A stretch of 64,000 bases of DNA from Nevskia sp964451925 (lineage in GTDB: Bacteria > Pseudomonadota > Gammaproteobacteria > Nevskiales > Nevskiaceae): contig CAYVKA010000006.1 in the NCBI GenBank assembly GCA_964451925.1, positions 49,729 to 113,728 on the forward strand, read 5' to 3'. The translations under genes were made by a program, and so were the position numbers. Under the pieces are notes generated by a model. It was not told where the DNA came from. It did no database searches and was given only the letters and a program-made list of their open reading frames with translations. Of the stretch, positions 24,839-33,154 are shown in pieces (within the stretch, counting starts at the first letter, position 1; each line of letters opens with the position of its first letter).

Positions 24839-25711
24839 CTATTCGACGATCGCGGGGTGCGCCTGCGTCGGCCCGCCCAGCATCGGCCGGTGCGAAGGCG
24901 GCTGCTTGCCGTCGATGTCCTTGAGGCCGTATTCCAGCGCCAGCTCGGCGCCGATGATGATCTGGCCGGACTTGTCCATGCGCTTGGGGTCGCGGTAGAT
25001 GGCGCTGATCAGGTGGCCGGTGAATTCCGGGTTCTCGGCGATGTCCCAGAAGCCGGCGTACTTGGCGGCGTCCGCGTCCATCACGCGGCGCGTGCGGTCG
25101 GTCTTGAGCATGCCCATCCAGATCGATACCGCGGCCACCCCGTACTTGCGCAGGTCCACCGCCATATCCTTGGCGAACTTGTCCACGCCCACCTTCTGCG
25201 CGCCGTAGGCCGGGCCGTGCATGTAGCAGCTGGCGCCGAAGGAGGAGGTGAAGGCGATCAGGCCGCGCTTCTGCGCCACCATCAGCGGCGCTGCGTACCA
25301 GCTCGCCACATAGCCGGAGCGCAGGCCCACGTCGAGGATGTCGACCTGCTCCAGCGGCTTCTCCCAGAAACCGCCTTTCTCGATCAGCGTGTCGTGGATC
25401 ACCGTGGCGTTGTTGACCAGGATGTCGAGCCGGCCCTGCTCCTGCCTGACCTGCTCGAACAGGCGCTTGACCTGGGCATCGTCGGCATGGTCCACCGCCA
25501 CCGCGATGCCCTTGCCGCCGGCCTTGGTCACCGCCTCAGCGGTGGCGTACACGGTGCCGGGCAGGGCGGCATCGCCTTCCTTGCGCGAGCGGCCGGTGAC
25601 GTAGACGGTGGCGCCCTCGGCGCCGAGGGCGAGGGCGATGCCCTTGCCGGCACCGCGCGAGGCTCCGGTGACGACGGCAACCACGCCTTGCAGCGCTTGG
25701 TCCTGGCTCAT
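24839..25711 (-). CDS. Short-chain dehydrogenase (DHRS1-like)
   Basis: A 290-residue SDR resembling the DHRS1 group, slightly longer than classical members. It has TGASRGAGKGIALALGAEG, NNATVI in place of NNAG, the serine in FTSSFGASCY, and YGAQK. It also carries the DHRS1-type insertion GGFWEKPLEQVDILDVGLRS. Human DHRS1 reduces steroids such as oestrone and androstenedione, which fits the cluster, but the substrate here is unproven. Start preceded by GGAGGAGCACACCC. A long palindromic repeat lies between this gene and fadD3 upstream. Confidence 0.8.
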   Translation of the reverse strand: MSQDQALQGVVAVVTGASRGAGKGIALALGAEGATVYVTGRSRKEGDAALPGTVYATAEAVTKAGGKGIAVAVDHADDAQVKRLFEQVRQEQGRLDILVNNATVIHDTLIEKGGFWEKPLEQVDILDVGLRSGYVASWYAAPLMVAQKRGLIAFTSSFGASCYMHGPAYGAQKVGVDKFAKDMAVDLRKYGVAAVSIWMGMLKTDRTRRVMDADAAKYAGFWDIAENPEFTGHLISAIYRDPKRMDKSGQIIIGAELALEYGLKDIDGKQPPSHRPMLGGPTQAHPAIVE

Positions 25712-25797
25712 GGGTGTGCTCCTCCGGGTTTGGTATGGGGCTTATGGACTATTTGGGAAATTCAGCAATAACCGTCGAATTCAGCGATAACCGATAA

Positions 25798-25904
25798 CCG
25801 CTCGTCCCGGGTAGCGCCGCGAAGCAGCGCGTATCGAGGGATGGCGCGGCGGTCGCGGCACAGTCTCTCGATACGCCCGCTGCGCGGGCACTCGGGACGA
25901 ACGG
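25798..25904. repeat. Dispersed palindrome, CGTATCGAGGG / CTCGATACG family, long copy
   Basis: The left arm (CTCGTCCCGGGTAGCGCCGC, then GCGCGTATCGAGGG) pairs with the right arm (TCTCGATACGCCCGCTGCGC, then CTCGGGACGAACGG). It lies in the 215-bp gap between fadD3 and the DHRS1-like gene. Confidence 0.8.
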
Positions 25905-25926
25905 TTGGTGCAGCGGCAATCGGTGA

Positions 25927-27498
25927 TCATTGAGTATTCGCCGCCTTGCGCAACTCGAACTTCAGCACTTTGCCCGCCGCATTGGTCGGCAGCGTGCCGA
26001 CCACTTCGACGAAGCGCGGCACCTTGTAGTTGGCCATGTTGTCGCGGCACCAGGCGATCAGTGCTTTCGCCTCCAGACTCGCCTGCGGCCGCGGCACCAC
26101 GTAGGCCTTGCCGACTTCACCCAGTCGCTCGTCGGGCACGCCGATTACCGCCACCTGGGCCACGCCCGGGTGGCCGGCGATGATGCGCTCGATCTCGGCC
26201 GGGTAGCAGTTGAAGCCGCCGGCGATGTACATGTCCTTGAGGCGGTCGGTGATGCGCAGGTAGCCGCGCGCGTCGAGGATGCCGATGTCGCCGGTGTGCA
26301 TCCAGCCTTCGGCGTCGATGGTTTCGGCGGTGGCTTTCGGGTCGTCGAGATAGCCGCGCATGACGTTATAACCACGTACCACGATCTCGCCGGCTTCCCC
26401 CGCCGGCACCGGCCGGCCGTCGCCGCCGACGCAGCGCACTTCGGTGCCGGGCAGGGGCTTGCCGCTGGTCAGCGCCACCGTCTCGGCGTCGTCGCCGGCG
26501 CCGCACAGCGACACCACGCCGCAGGATTCGGTCAGGCCGTAGCCGGTCAGCACCACCTTGAAGCCCAGTTCGGCACGGATGCGCTCGATCAGCGCCGGTG
26601 CCACGGCGGCGGCGCCGGTGATGGTGGCGCGCAGGCTGGACAGGTCCGCCTGGCCACGCCGCGGATCGTTGAGAATGCTGATGAACAGGGTGGGCGGGCC
26701 GGGCAGCACCGAGATGCGCTCGTGCGCCACGCGCGCCATCAGCGCTGCGGCGTCGAACACCGCGTGCGGCAGCACCATGGCGCCGGCGAGCAGGCCGGCG
26801 AGCCAGCCGAACTTGTAGCCGAAGGTGTGGAAGAAGGGGTTGACCACCAGGTAACGGTCTTCCGGCACCAGGCCCATGTGGCCTGACCACTCGGCGATGG
26901 TGCGCAGGTTCTGCCCGTGCGAGGTCATCACGCCCTTGGGCAGGCCGGTGGTGCCGGAGGTGAAGATCACGTCCATCAGGCTGTCCGGCGTCACCGCGCG
27001 CTCGCGTTCGGCCACTGCAGCGGCCGGGATGGCCTCGGCGCGGGCCAGGAAGCCGGCCCAGTCCAGATCGCCCTCGGCGGCGTCGCGCAGCACCACGATG
27101 GTCTGCAGGTCCTTGGGCCGGTGCGGCGCCAGCAGCGCCGGATAGTACTGGTCGAGGAAGCGCCCGGCGCTGAACAGCAGGCGTGCGCCGCTGCGCTCCA
27201 GCACATAGGCCACTTCGCTGCCGCGCATGCGCGTGTTCACCGGCACCACCGCGGCGCCGACGCTGTGCACCGCCAGTGCGGCGATGATCCATTCCACGCA
27301 GTTCTGGCCCCACAGACCGACGCGCTCGCCCGGCTGCACGCCGAGGGCCAGCAGGGCGCGGGCCGCTTGCAGGCGCAGCCGGTCGAGCTGCTCGAAGCTC
27401 AGCACCTGGCCGTCCTCGCCGACCAGGGCGATGCGGCTGGCGTACGTGTTGACGGCGGCGGCGAACGCCTGTGGTACGGTTTGATTCATCAGGCTCAT
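25927..27498 (-). CDS. fadD3: HIP-CoA synthetase-type acyl-CoA ligase
   Basis: A 523-residue ANL-superfamily ligase. The P-loop FTSGTTGLPKGVM, the substrate-pocket NPFFHTFGYKFGW, the Y-GLTES motif, the TGD motif (HTGDIG) and RITDRLKDMYIAGGFNCYPAE are all present. These segments match FadD3 of Mycobacterium tuberculosis, which activates HIP, the rings-C/D propionate, with CoA to start its beta-oxidation. Start coupled by ATGA overlap to the ferredoxin gene upstream. Together with ipdF, fadE30, ipdC, ipdAB and fadA6 elsewhere in this window it makes a nearly complete HIP pathway. Confidence 0.88.
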   Translation of the reverse strand: MSLMNQTVPQAFAAAVNTYASRIALVGEDGQVLSFEQLDRLRLQAARALLALGVQPGERVGLWGQNCVEWIIAALAVHSVGAAVVPVNTRMRGSEVAYVLERSGARLLFSAGRFLDQYYPALLAPHRPKDLQTIVVLRDAAEGDLDWAGFLARAEAIPAAAVAERERAVTPDSLMDVIFTSGTTGLPKGVMTSHGQNLRTIAEWSGHMGLVPEDRYLVVNPFFHTFGYKFGWLAGLLAGAMVLPHAVFDAAALMARVAHERISVLPGPPTLFISILNDPRRGQADLSSLRATITGAAAVAPALIERIRAELGFKVVLTGYGLTESCGVVSLCGAGDDAETVALTSGKPLPGTEVRCVGGDGRPVPAGEAGEIVVRGYNVMRGYLDDPKATAETIDAEGWMHTGDIGILDARGYLRITDRLKDMYIAGGFNCYPAEIERIIAGHPGVAQVAVIGVPDERLGEVGKAYVVPRPQASLEAKALIAWCRDNMANYKVPRFVEVVGTLPTNAAGKVLKFELRKAANTQ

Positions 27499-27788
27499 CT
27501 CACGTAGCGCACGCGCAGGCGCGGCGTCTTCGGCACCGACTGGCAGCCGAGGATCCAGCGATCGTCCAGTTCGCCCTGGTCGAGCACATGGTTCTCCAGC
27601 ATCTCCACTTCGCCTTCCTCCAGCTTGCAGATGCAGGAGGCGCAGGCACCGGCGCGGCAGGAGTAGGGCGGCGACAGTCCGGCATCTTCCAGCGCCTCCA
27701 GCACGATCTGGCCGGGATGGGCATTGACGATATGGGTGACGCCATCGAGTTCGGCCTCGATGATGACTGCCCCATCATGTACCGACAT
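27495..27788 (-). CDS. Stand-alone [2Fe-2S] plant-type ferredoxin
   Basis: A 97-residue protein with cluster ligands Cys44, Cys49, Cys52 and Cys82 (CRAGACASC, then LGCQS). It resembles the C-terminal ferredoxin domain of ring-hydroxylase reductases such as KshB, but here the FAD/NAD domains are absent. It probably shuttles electrons to a Rieske oxygenase or P450 encoded elsewhere; no oxygenase is in the window. The stop overlaps the start of fadD3 by four bases, an odd partner for a ligase. An SDR gene ends five bases upstream. Confidence 0.85.
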   Translation of the reverse strand: MSVHDGAVIIEAELDGVTHIVNAHPGQIVLEALEDAGLSPPYSCRAGACASCICKLEEGEVEMLENHVLDQGELDDRWILGCQSVPKTPRLRVRYVR

Positions 27789-27793
27789 AGTCA

Positions 27794-28561
27794 CTATCGA
27801 TCCGCCCAGATCATCCAGCCGTTGTCGATGCGCATTTCCGAGCCGTTGATGAAGCGCGACTCGTCTGAGGCCAGGAACAGCACCAGGTTGGCGATGTCCT
27901 TCGGCTCCGCCAGCCGGGTCATGGCCTGCTTCAGATCCTTCACCTCGGGCATCTGCCCGGGCTTCACCGTGCTGTGCAGGTTGGCCACCATCGGTGTCTT
28001 GATGCCGTCCGGATGGATCGAGTTGCAGCGGATGTTGTAGTTGAAGCGTTTGCAGTGAGCGGCGATGTTGCGGCTCAGCGCGGCCACCGCGCCCTTGGAG
28101 GCGCTGTAGGCGCAGAACGCGGACATGCCGGAGATGCCGGCGATGGAGGACATGTTGATGATCGAGCCGCTCTTGCGCTTCTTCATCGCCTGCAGCCCGT
28201 ACTGGCAGCCGAGGAAGTAGCCGTCCGAGTTGATGCGCTGCACCTTCTGCCACTGCTCCAGCGTGGTGTCCTCGATGGTGCCGTATTGCAGGATGGCGGC
28301 GTTATTGACCAGCACGTCGACGCCGCCGAACTTGTCCTCGGCGGCCTGGATCACCGCCTTCCAGTCGTCCTCGGAGCTGATGTCCTGGCGCACGAACAGG
28401 GCCTGCTCGCCGATAGCGGCGGCGACGGCGCGGCCGGCTTCTTCGTTGAGGTCGGTGAGCACCACGCGGGCGCCCTCCCTGGCCAGCAGCATCGCATCTT
28501 CCTTGCCCACACCGCTGGCGGCACCGGTGACGATGGCCACCTTGTCCTGCACCCTGCCCAT
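27794..28561 (-). CDS. Short-chain dehydrogenase (hydroxysteroid dehydrogenase-like)
   Basis: A 255-residue classical SDR, TGAASGVGKEDAMLLAREG, NNAAIL, NMSSIAG, YSASK, and PDGIKTPM after the active site. It is similar to the 3alpha- and 7alpha-hydroxysteroid dehydrogenase branch and to cyclohexanol dehydrogenases. Start supported by GAGGAGCAG. It heads the minus-strand operon SDR, ferredoxin, fadD3, and is divergent from hsaC, with a 349-bp shared control region. Confidence 0.8.
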   Translation of the reverse strand: MGRVQDKVAIVTGAASGVGKEDAMLLAREGARVVLTDLNEEAGRAVAAAIGEQALFVRQDISSEDDWKAVIQAAEDKFGGVDVLVNNAAILQYGTIEDTTLEQWQKVQRINSDGYFLGCQYGLQAMKKRKSGSIINMSSIAGISGMSAFCAYSASKGAVAALSRNIAAHCKRFNYNIRCNSIHPDGIKTPMVANLHSTVKPGQMPEVKDLKQAMTRLAEPKDIANLVLFLASDESRFINGSEMRIDNGWMIWADR

Positions 28562-28910
28562 AACTGCTCCTCGTTAGCTTGTCGGCGAAAGCGCCGGAAA
28601 AATCGGCCGGAATACCGGTATTGTGGTGATGCCCGGCGCCGCCAAGGCGCCGGAATCATGCTCCGCAGCCACCGCGCGCTGCCGTCCGGAAGTGGCCCCT
28701 GGCGGGGAGGAAGCGGGGACGGACGCAGAGCGGGGAGTATCGACCGGGTCATTATTTCCGATCCCCGCGGCGATTCATCATCCATTGAGACTAGCCAAAC
28801 GGGGCATTTACACCCCGGGGTCTCGTCTAATTGGGTGAAGCAGCGCGGGCCCCCCGGTCTTGATAATTGCGGCCATACCAATCCCATTGACCAACGAACG
28901 GCGGAGACCC
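28562..28910. promoter_or_regulatory. Divergent control region upstream of hsaC and the SDR-ferredoxin-fadD3 operon
   Basis: 349 bp with no gene. It should hold the promoters of two central steroid operons. I see AT-richer words (GATAATTGC, TTTACACC) but no confident -35/-10 pair or known KstR palindrome. Confidence 0.4.
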
Positions 28911-29807
28911 ATGGTGAAGATCGACGCACTGGCCTATGTCGTGGCGCAAAGCACCGATGTTTCCAAGTGGAAGCATTTCGGCGAAGAGGTGCTGGGCGTG
29001 GCCACCGCCGAGGCGCCTGAAGGCGGTCTGTATCTGAAGCTGGACGAGCGCCGCTATCGCATCGCCATCGTCAAGGGCGCCGAAGACCGCTATCTTGCCT
29101 CCGGCTGGGAAGTCGCCAATCAGACCGCTTTCGACAGCGCTGTCGCCGCGCTGGAGAAGGCCGGCGTGAAGCTCAGCAAGGGCAGCGCGGCGCTGCGCGC
29201 CGCGCGCTGCGTGCAGGACCTGGTGTCCTTCACCGATCCTTCCGGCAACCTGCATGAAGTGTCCTGGGGCTTCACCACCGATTTCGCGCGCTTCGTCTCG
29301 CCCATCGGCGTCGAGGGCTTCGTCACCGGCGAGCACGGTGTCGGCCACACGGTGCTGCCGGCGGTGGAGTTCGACGCCACCTGGGCCCTGTTCCGCGACG
29401 TGCTCGGCTTCAACCTGTCGGATATCTTCCGCCACAAGTTCACGCCGGACCCGAACGAGCCCGTCAAGCGCATCTATTTCACCCACTGCGCCAACCCGCG
29501 CCACCACAGCCTGGCGCTGTTCGAGATGGCCATCCCCAGCGGCTGCGTGCACATCATGCTCGAGGTGCCGAGCATGGACGAGGTCGGCCGCGCCTATGAC
29601 CGCATGCAGAAGCATGGCGTCAAGCTGATGGCCACCCTCGGCCGCCATGTCAACGATCGCATGACCTCGTTCTACATGAACACGCCGTCCAACTTCGCCT
29701 TGGAATACGGCTACGGCGGCCTGATGGTGGACTGGGACAAGCACCAGGCCTTCGAATCCACCGCTGTGAGCCTGTGGGGTCACGACTTCTCCGTCGGCTT
29801 CAAATAA
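28911..29807 (+). CDS. hsaC: 3,4-DHSA extradiol dioxygenase (iron-dependent)
   Basis: A 298-residue two-domain type I extradiol dioxygenase, matching HsaC/TesB in length and motifs. The iron ligands can be placed at His146 (GEHGVGHTVLP), His214 (GCVHIMLEV) and Glu265 (FALEYGYGG); the active-site His lies in PRHHSLALF. It cleaves the catechol ring A of 3,4-DHSA between C4 and C5, giving the substrate of HsaD. The ATG at 28911 is chosen because it has GGCGGAG upstream and matches the family N-terminus. It is the first gene of the long plus-strand ring C/D operon. Confidence 0.92.
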   Translation: MVKIDALAYVVAQSTDVSKWKHFGEEVLGVATAEAPEGGLYLKLDERRYRIAIVKGAEDRYLASGWEVANQTAFDSAVAALEKAGVKLSKGSAALRAARCVQDLVSFTDPSGNLHEVSWGFTTDFARFVSPIGVEGFVTGEHGVGHTVLPAVEFDATWALFRDVLGFNLSDIFRHKFTPDPNEPVKRIYFTHCANPRHHSLALFEMAIPSGCVHIMLEVPSMDEVGRAYDRMQKHGVKLMATLGRHVNDRMTSFYMNTPSNFALEYGYGGLMVDWDKHQAFESTAVSLWGHDFSVGFK

Positions 29808-29848
29808 ATCAACAAAGACCAGACCAGAATCAACAAAGACCAGACCAG
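29807..29848. repeat. 21-bp tandem duplication before ipdA
   Basis: Two exact copies of AATCAACAAAGACCAGACCAG, back to back, fill the gap from the hsaC stop to three bases before the ipdA start. No Shine-Dalgarno is present in the unit. Confidence 0.9.
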
Positions 29849-29851
29849 CCA

Positions 29852-30733
29852 ATGGCACTCAACAAGGAATTGACGGCGGCGGCGGCGATCGCGCAGCTGC
29901 GCTCCGGCATGACCGTCGGCATCGGCGGCTGGGGTCCGCGGCGCAAGCCTATGGCCCTGGTGCGCGAGATCCTGCGCTCCGGCCTGAAGGACCTCACCGT
30001 GGTGTCCTACGGCGGCCCCGACGTCGGCATGCTTTGCGCCGCCGGCAAGGTGAGGAAGCTGGTGTTCCCCTTTGTCACCCTCGACGCGATCCCGCTGGAG
30101 CCGTATTACCGCAAGGCGCGCGAGAGCGCTGCCATCGAGGTGATGGAACTGGACGAGGGCATGTTCGAATGGGGGCTGCGCGCCGCCGGCATGCGCATGT
30201 CCTTCCTGCCCACCCGCGTCGGTCTGGCCACCGATGTGCTGGCCAGGAACCCGCAGATCAAGACCATCACCTCGCCCTATGACGACGGCGAGGTCTACGT
30301 CGCCATGCCGGCGCTGAAGCTGGACGCGGCGCTGCTGCATGTCAACGAGTGCGACCGCCTCGGCAACACCCTGGTGCGCGGCGCCGATACCTTCTTCGAC
30401 CATCTCTACGCCCGCGCCGCCGAGCGCAGCTACGTCAGCACCGAAGTCCTGCACGAGCGGCTGGAACTGGATGCCGACACCGCCAGGCTCAATCCCTTCG
30501 AGCGCTATCTGGTCGCCGGCGTGGTGCATGCCCCCTGCGGCGCGCATCCCACCTACATGGGGCCGAACTACGGCTGGGACATGGATCACTTCAAGCGCTA
30601 CAACGCCTCCGCCACCGAGGAGAACGGCTGGCAGAACTACCTGAGCGAATTCGTCAGCGGCGGCGAAGCCGCGTATCTGGACAAGGTGGGCGGTGCCGAG
30701 CGCGTCGCCAAGCTCAAGCTGCCGGTGTTCTGA
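29852..30733 (+). CDS. ipdA: CoA-transferase-fold ring hydrolase, alpha subunit
   Basis: A 293-residue class I CoA-transferase-like subunit A: GMTVGIGGWGPRRKPMALVR, YGGPDVGMLCAAGK, then ELDEGMFEWGLRA and FLPTRVGLATDV. IpdAB of Mycobacterium, despite its transferase fold, hydrolyses a steroid C-ring beta-diketone CoA ester (COCHEA-CoA), opening the last ring. It sits immediately before ipdB with one base between stop and start codons and with ipdC, echA20, fadE31-type and fadA6 downstream, all of which favour IpdA over a fatty-acid CoA-transferase. Confidence 0.9.
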   Translation: MALNKELTAAAAIAQLRSGMTVGIGGWGPRRKPMALVREILRSGLKDLTVVSYGGPDVGMLCAAGKVRKLVFPFVTLDAIPLEPYYRKARESAAIEVMELDEGMFEWGLRAAGMRMSFLPTRVGLATDVLARNPQIKTITSPYDDGEVYVAMPALKLDAALLHVNECDRLGNTLVRGADTFFDHLYARAAERSYVSTEVLHERLELDADTARLNPFERYLVAGVVHAPCGAHPTYMGPNYGWDMDHFKRYNASATEENGWQNYLSEFVSGGEAAYLDKVGGAERVAKLKLPVF

Positions 30734-30734
30734 C

Positions 30735-31532
30735 ATGACCGAACCGACACCAATCACCCTGGCCGAACTGATGATCGTCGCCGCCTCCGAGGCCTGGCGC
30801 GACAACGGCGAGGTGCTGGCCTCCGGCATCACCACCATCCCGCGCCTGGCCGCCTCCCTGGCCAAGCTGACCCATTCGCCCGAGCTGCTGATGACCGACA
30901 GCGAGGCCTTCCTGGTGTCGGAGCCGGTGCCGCTGGGCCCGCGCGGCGACTACCGGGCGAAATACGAAGGCTACATGTCGTTCGAGCGCGTGTTCGAGTG
31001 CGTCTGGGGTGGCAAGCGCCACGTCATGATCGGGCCCACCCAGGTCGACCGCTGGGGACAGACCAACCTGTCGATCGTGGGCGACTACGCCAGGCCGAAG
31101 TCGGCCATGCTCGGCGTGCGCGGCCTGCCCGGCAACAGCATCAACCACATCAACTCGCTGTTCGTGCCCAACCACGGTCCGCGCGTGTTCGTCGCCGGCG
31201 AAGTGGACATGGTGTCCGGCGTCGGCTACAAGCCCGAGCGCTGGGGCCCGGGCATGAAGCAGGATTATGTCGATCTGCGCCTGATCGTCACCGACCTGTG
31301 CGTGCTGGACTTCGGCGGCCCGCAGCATGCGATCCGCGTCAAGTCGCTGCACCCGGGCGTGAGCTTCGAGCAGGTGCAGGCCGCCACCGGCTTTCCGCTG
31401 CTCAAGGCCGAGAACCTGGGCGCGACGCCGCTGCCCACCGCCGAACAGCTTGCCCTCATCGCGCGCCTGGACCCGCACAACTATCGCGGCGCGGTGCTCA
31501 AGAACAATCCGCCGGCGCTGAAAGCCGCCTGA
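30735..31532 (+). CDS. ipdB: CoA-transferase-fold ring hydrolase, beta subunit
   Basis: A 265-residue subunit B partner of IpdA. Typical parts are ELMIVAASEAWRDNGEVLAS, LTHSPELLMTDSEAFLV, WGGKRHVMIGPTQVDRWGQT and PHGPRVF-like PNHGPRVFVAGEVD. It forms a heterotetramer with IpdA for hydrolytic opening of ring C in HIP degradation. The start is one base after the ipdA stop and its stop overlaps the ATG of the DUF35 gene, so the three are tightly coupled. Confidence 0.9.
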   Translation: MTEPTPITLAELMIVAASEAWRDNGEVLASGITTIPRLAASLAKLTHSPELLMTDSEAFLVSEPVPLGPRGDYRAKYEGYMSFERVFECVWGGKRHVMIGPTQVDRWGQTNLSIVGDYARPKSAMLGVRGLPGNSINHINSLFVPNHGPRVFVAGEVDMVSGVGYKPERWGPGMKQDYVDLRLIVTDLCVLDFGGPQHAIRVKSLHPGVSFEQVQAATGFPLLKAENLGATPLPTAEQLALIARLDPHNYRGAVLKNNPPALKAA

Positions 31533-31972
31533 TGGACGCTCCGCTCAACACCCCCGTGCTGGAAGGCTGGTTTACGCTCGACCGGAACGCGCCGCATCTG
31601 CTGGGCGTGCGCTGCGGCGCCTGCGGCACCTACTACTTCCCCACGGCGATCAAGTTCTGCCGCCATCCGGACTGCGCGGGCGAATCCTTCGAGCAAGTGA
31701 AACTGTCGCGCACCGGCCGCGTGTGGTCCTACACCAACGCGGTGTACAAGCCGCCCGAGCCTTACGTTGCCAGCGAGCCCTTTGTGCCCTACGCCATCGC
31801 CGCGGTGGAACTGGAAAAGGAGCGCATGATCGTGCTCGGCCAGGTGGCCAGCGGCGTCGGCGTCGAGGCGCTGCGCGTCGGCATGGAAGTGGAACTGGTG
31901 CTGGAGCCGCTCGACGACGGCAAGTTGAGCTGGAAGTGGAAGCCGCTGCCGGAAGGGGTGGCGGCGCGATGA
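31532..31972 (+). CDS. DUF35 / zinc-ribbon OB-fold protein
   Basis: A 146-residue protein with an N-terminal zinc ribbon (Cys28, Cys31, Cys43, Cys48 in RCGACG and FCRHPDC) and a C-terminal OB-fold. DUF35 proteins partner thiolase-like enzymes and activate or scaffold them, as in ChsH2-Ltp2. Here it overlaps the start of a thiolase-like gene by four bases (31969-31972), so the two very probably form a complex. A second DUF35-thiolase pair is at 55766-57390. Confidence 0.85.
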   Translation: MDAPLNTPVLEGWFTLDRNAPHLLGVRCGACGTYYFPTAIKFCRHPDCAGESFEQVKLSRTGRVWSYTNAVYKPPEPYVASEPFVPYAIAAVELEKERMIVLGQVASGVGVEALRVGMEVELVLEPLDDGKLSWKWKPLPEGVAAR

Positions 31973-33150
31973 GCCAGGACATCGCCATCCTCGGTGTCGG
32001 CATGCACCCCTGGGGCAAGTGGGGCCGCAATTTCGTCGAATACGGCGTGGTGGCGGCGCGTGCCGCCCTGGCCGACGCTGGCGTGAAATGGCGCGAGGTG
32101 CAGTTCGTCTCCGGCGCCGCCACCATGCGCAACGGTTATCCCGGCTATGTTGCCGGCGCCACTTTCGCCCAGGCCCTCGGCTGGCAGGGCGCGCAGGTGA
32201 ATACCTCCTACGCCGCCTGCGCCTCCGGCTCGCAGGCCTTGGCCGCGGCGCGTTCCAAGATCCTTTCCGGCGAGTGCGAGGTGGCCCTGGTGATCGGCGC
32301 CGATACCACGCCCAAGGGTTTCCTCGCCCCGCAGAAAGGCGAGCGCCCGGACGATCCGGACTGGGTGCGCTTTCGCATCGGCATCACCAATCCCACCTAT
32401 TTCGCCCTCTACGCGCGCCGCCGCATGGCGCTCTACGGCGACACCCAGGACGACTTCGCCCTGGTCAAAGTGAAGAATGCCGAGCACGGTTTCGACAACG
32501 CCAACGCCCGCTACCGCAAGAAATTCAGCGCCCAGGACGTGGCCGCCTCGGCCATGGTGGCCGACCCGCTGCGCCTGATGGACATCTGCGCCACCTCCGA
32601 CGGCGCCGCCGCGCTGATCGTCTCCAGCCTCGACTACGCCAGGTGGGCCGGGAAGAGGGACGCGCCGCGCATCGCCGCCATCTCCACCGTGACGCCGACT
32701 TTTGCCACCGACACGGTGGAAATGCCGGACCTCGCCACCGACTCCGCCGTGGCCGCCGAGCCGCAGCGCTTCCGCGCCGCGCTGCCGCGCAAGGCCTACG
32801 AGGAAGCCGGCATCGGACCCGAGGATGTCAGCCTGGCCGAGGTTTATGACCTGTCCACCGCGCTGGAACTGGACTGGATGGAAGACCTGCAGTTCTGCGC
32901 CCGCGGCGAGGCGGCGCGGCTGGTGCGCGAAGGCGTCACCCGCATCGGCGGCCGCCTGCCGGTGAATCCTTCCGGCGGTCTGGCCTGCTTCGGCGAGGCG
33001 GTGCCGGCCCAGGCCCTGGCCCAGGTGTGCGAACTGACCTGGCAGCTGCGCGGCCAGAGCGGCTCACGCCAGGTGCAGGGCGCCAGGGTCGGCATCACCG
33101 CCAACCAGGGCCTGTTCGGCCATGGCTCGTCCGTCATCGTGAAGCGCTGA
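31969..33150 (+). CDS. Thiolase-like protein (lipid-transfer protein/SCPx type)
   Basis: A 393-residue non-decarboxylating thiolase-like protein of the Ltp group. The nucleophile loop retains a cysteine (Cys84 in NTSYAACASGSQAL), then NPSGGLACFGEAV and a C-terminal GITANQGLFGHGSS instead of the usual thiolase Cys motif. It is translationally coupled to the DUF35 protein and followed four bases later by ipdC. It may be a thiolase of the HIP pathway or a side-chain enzyme (Ltp3/Ltp4-like); the exact step cannot be read. Confidence 0.8.
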   Translation: MSQDIAILGVGMHPWGKWGRNFVEYGVVAARAALADAGVKWREVQFVSGAATMRNGYPGYVAGATFAQALGWQGAQVNTSYAACASGSQALAAARSKILSGECEVALVIGADTTPKGFLAPQKGERPDDPDWVRFRIGITNPTYFALYARRRMALYGDTQDDFALVKVKNAEHGFDNANARYRKKFSAQDVAASAMVADPLRLMDICATSDGAAALIVSSLDYARWAGKRDAPRIAAISTVTPTFATDTVEMPDLATDSAVAAEPQRFRAALPRKAYEEAGIGPEDVSLAEVYDLSTALELDWMEDLQFCARGEAARLVREGVTRIGGRLPVNPSGGLACFGEAVPAQALAQVCELTWQLRGQSGSRQVQGARVGITANQGLFGHGSSVIVKR

Positions 33151-33154
33151 GATC

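Noticed and set aside
29852..31532. Acetate or 3-oxoadipate CoA-transferase
   Set aside because: Subunit sizes and the surrounding HIP genes fit IpdAB better; there are no oxoadipate pathway genes.
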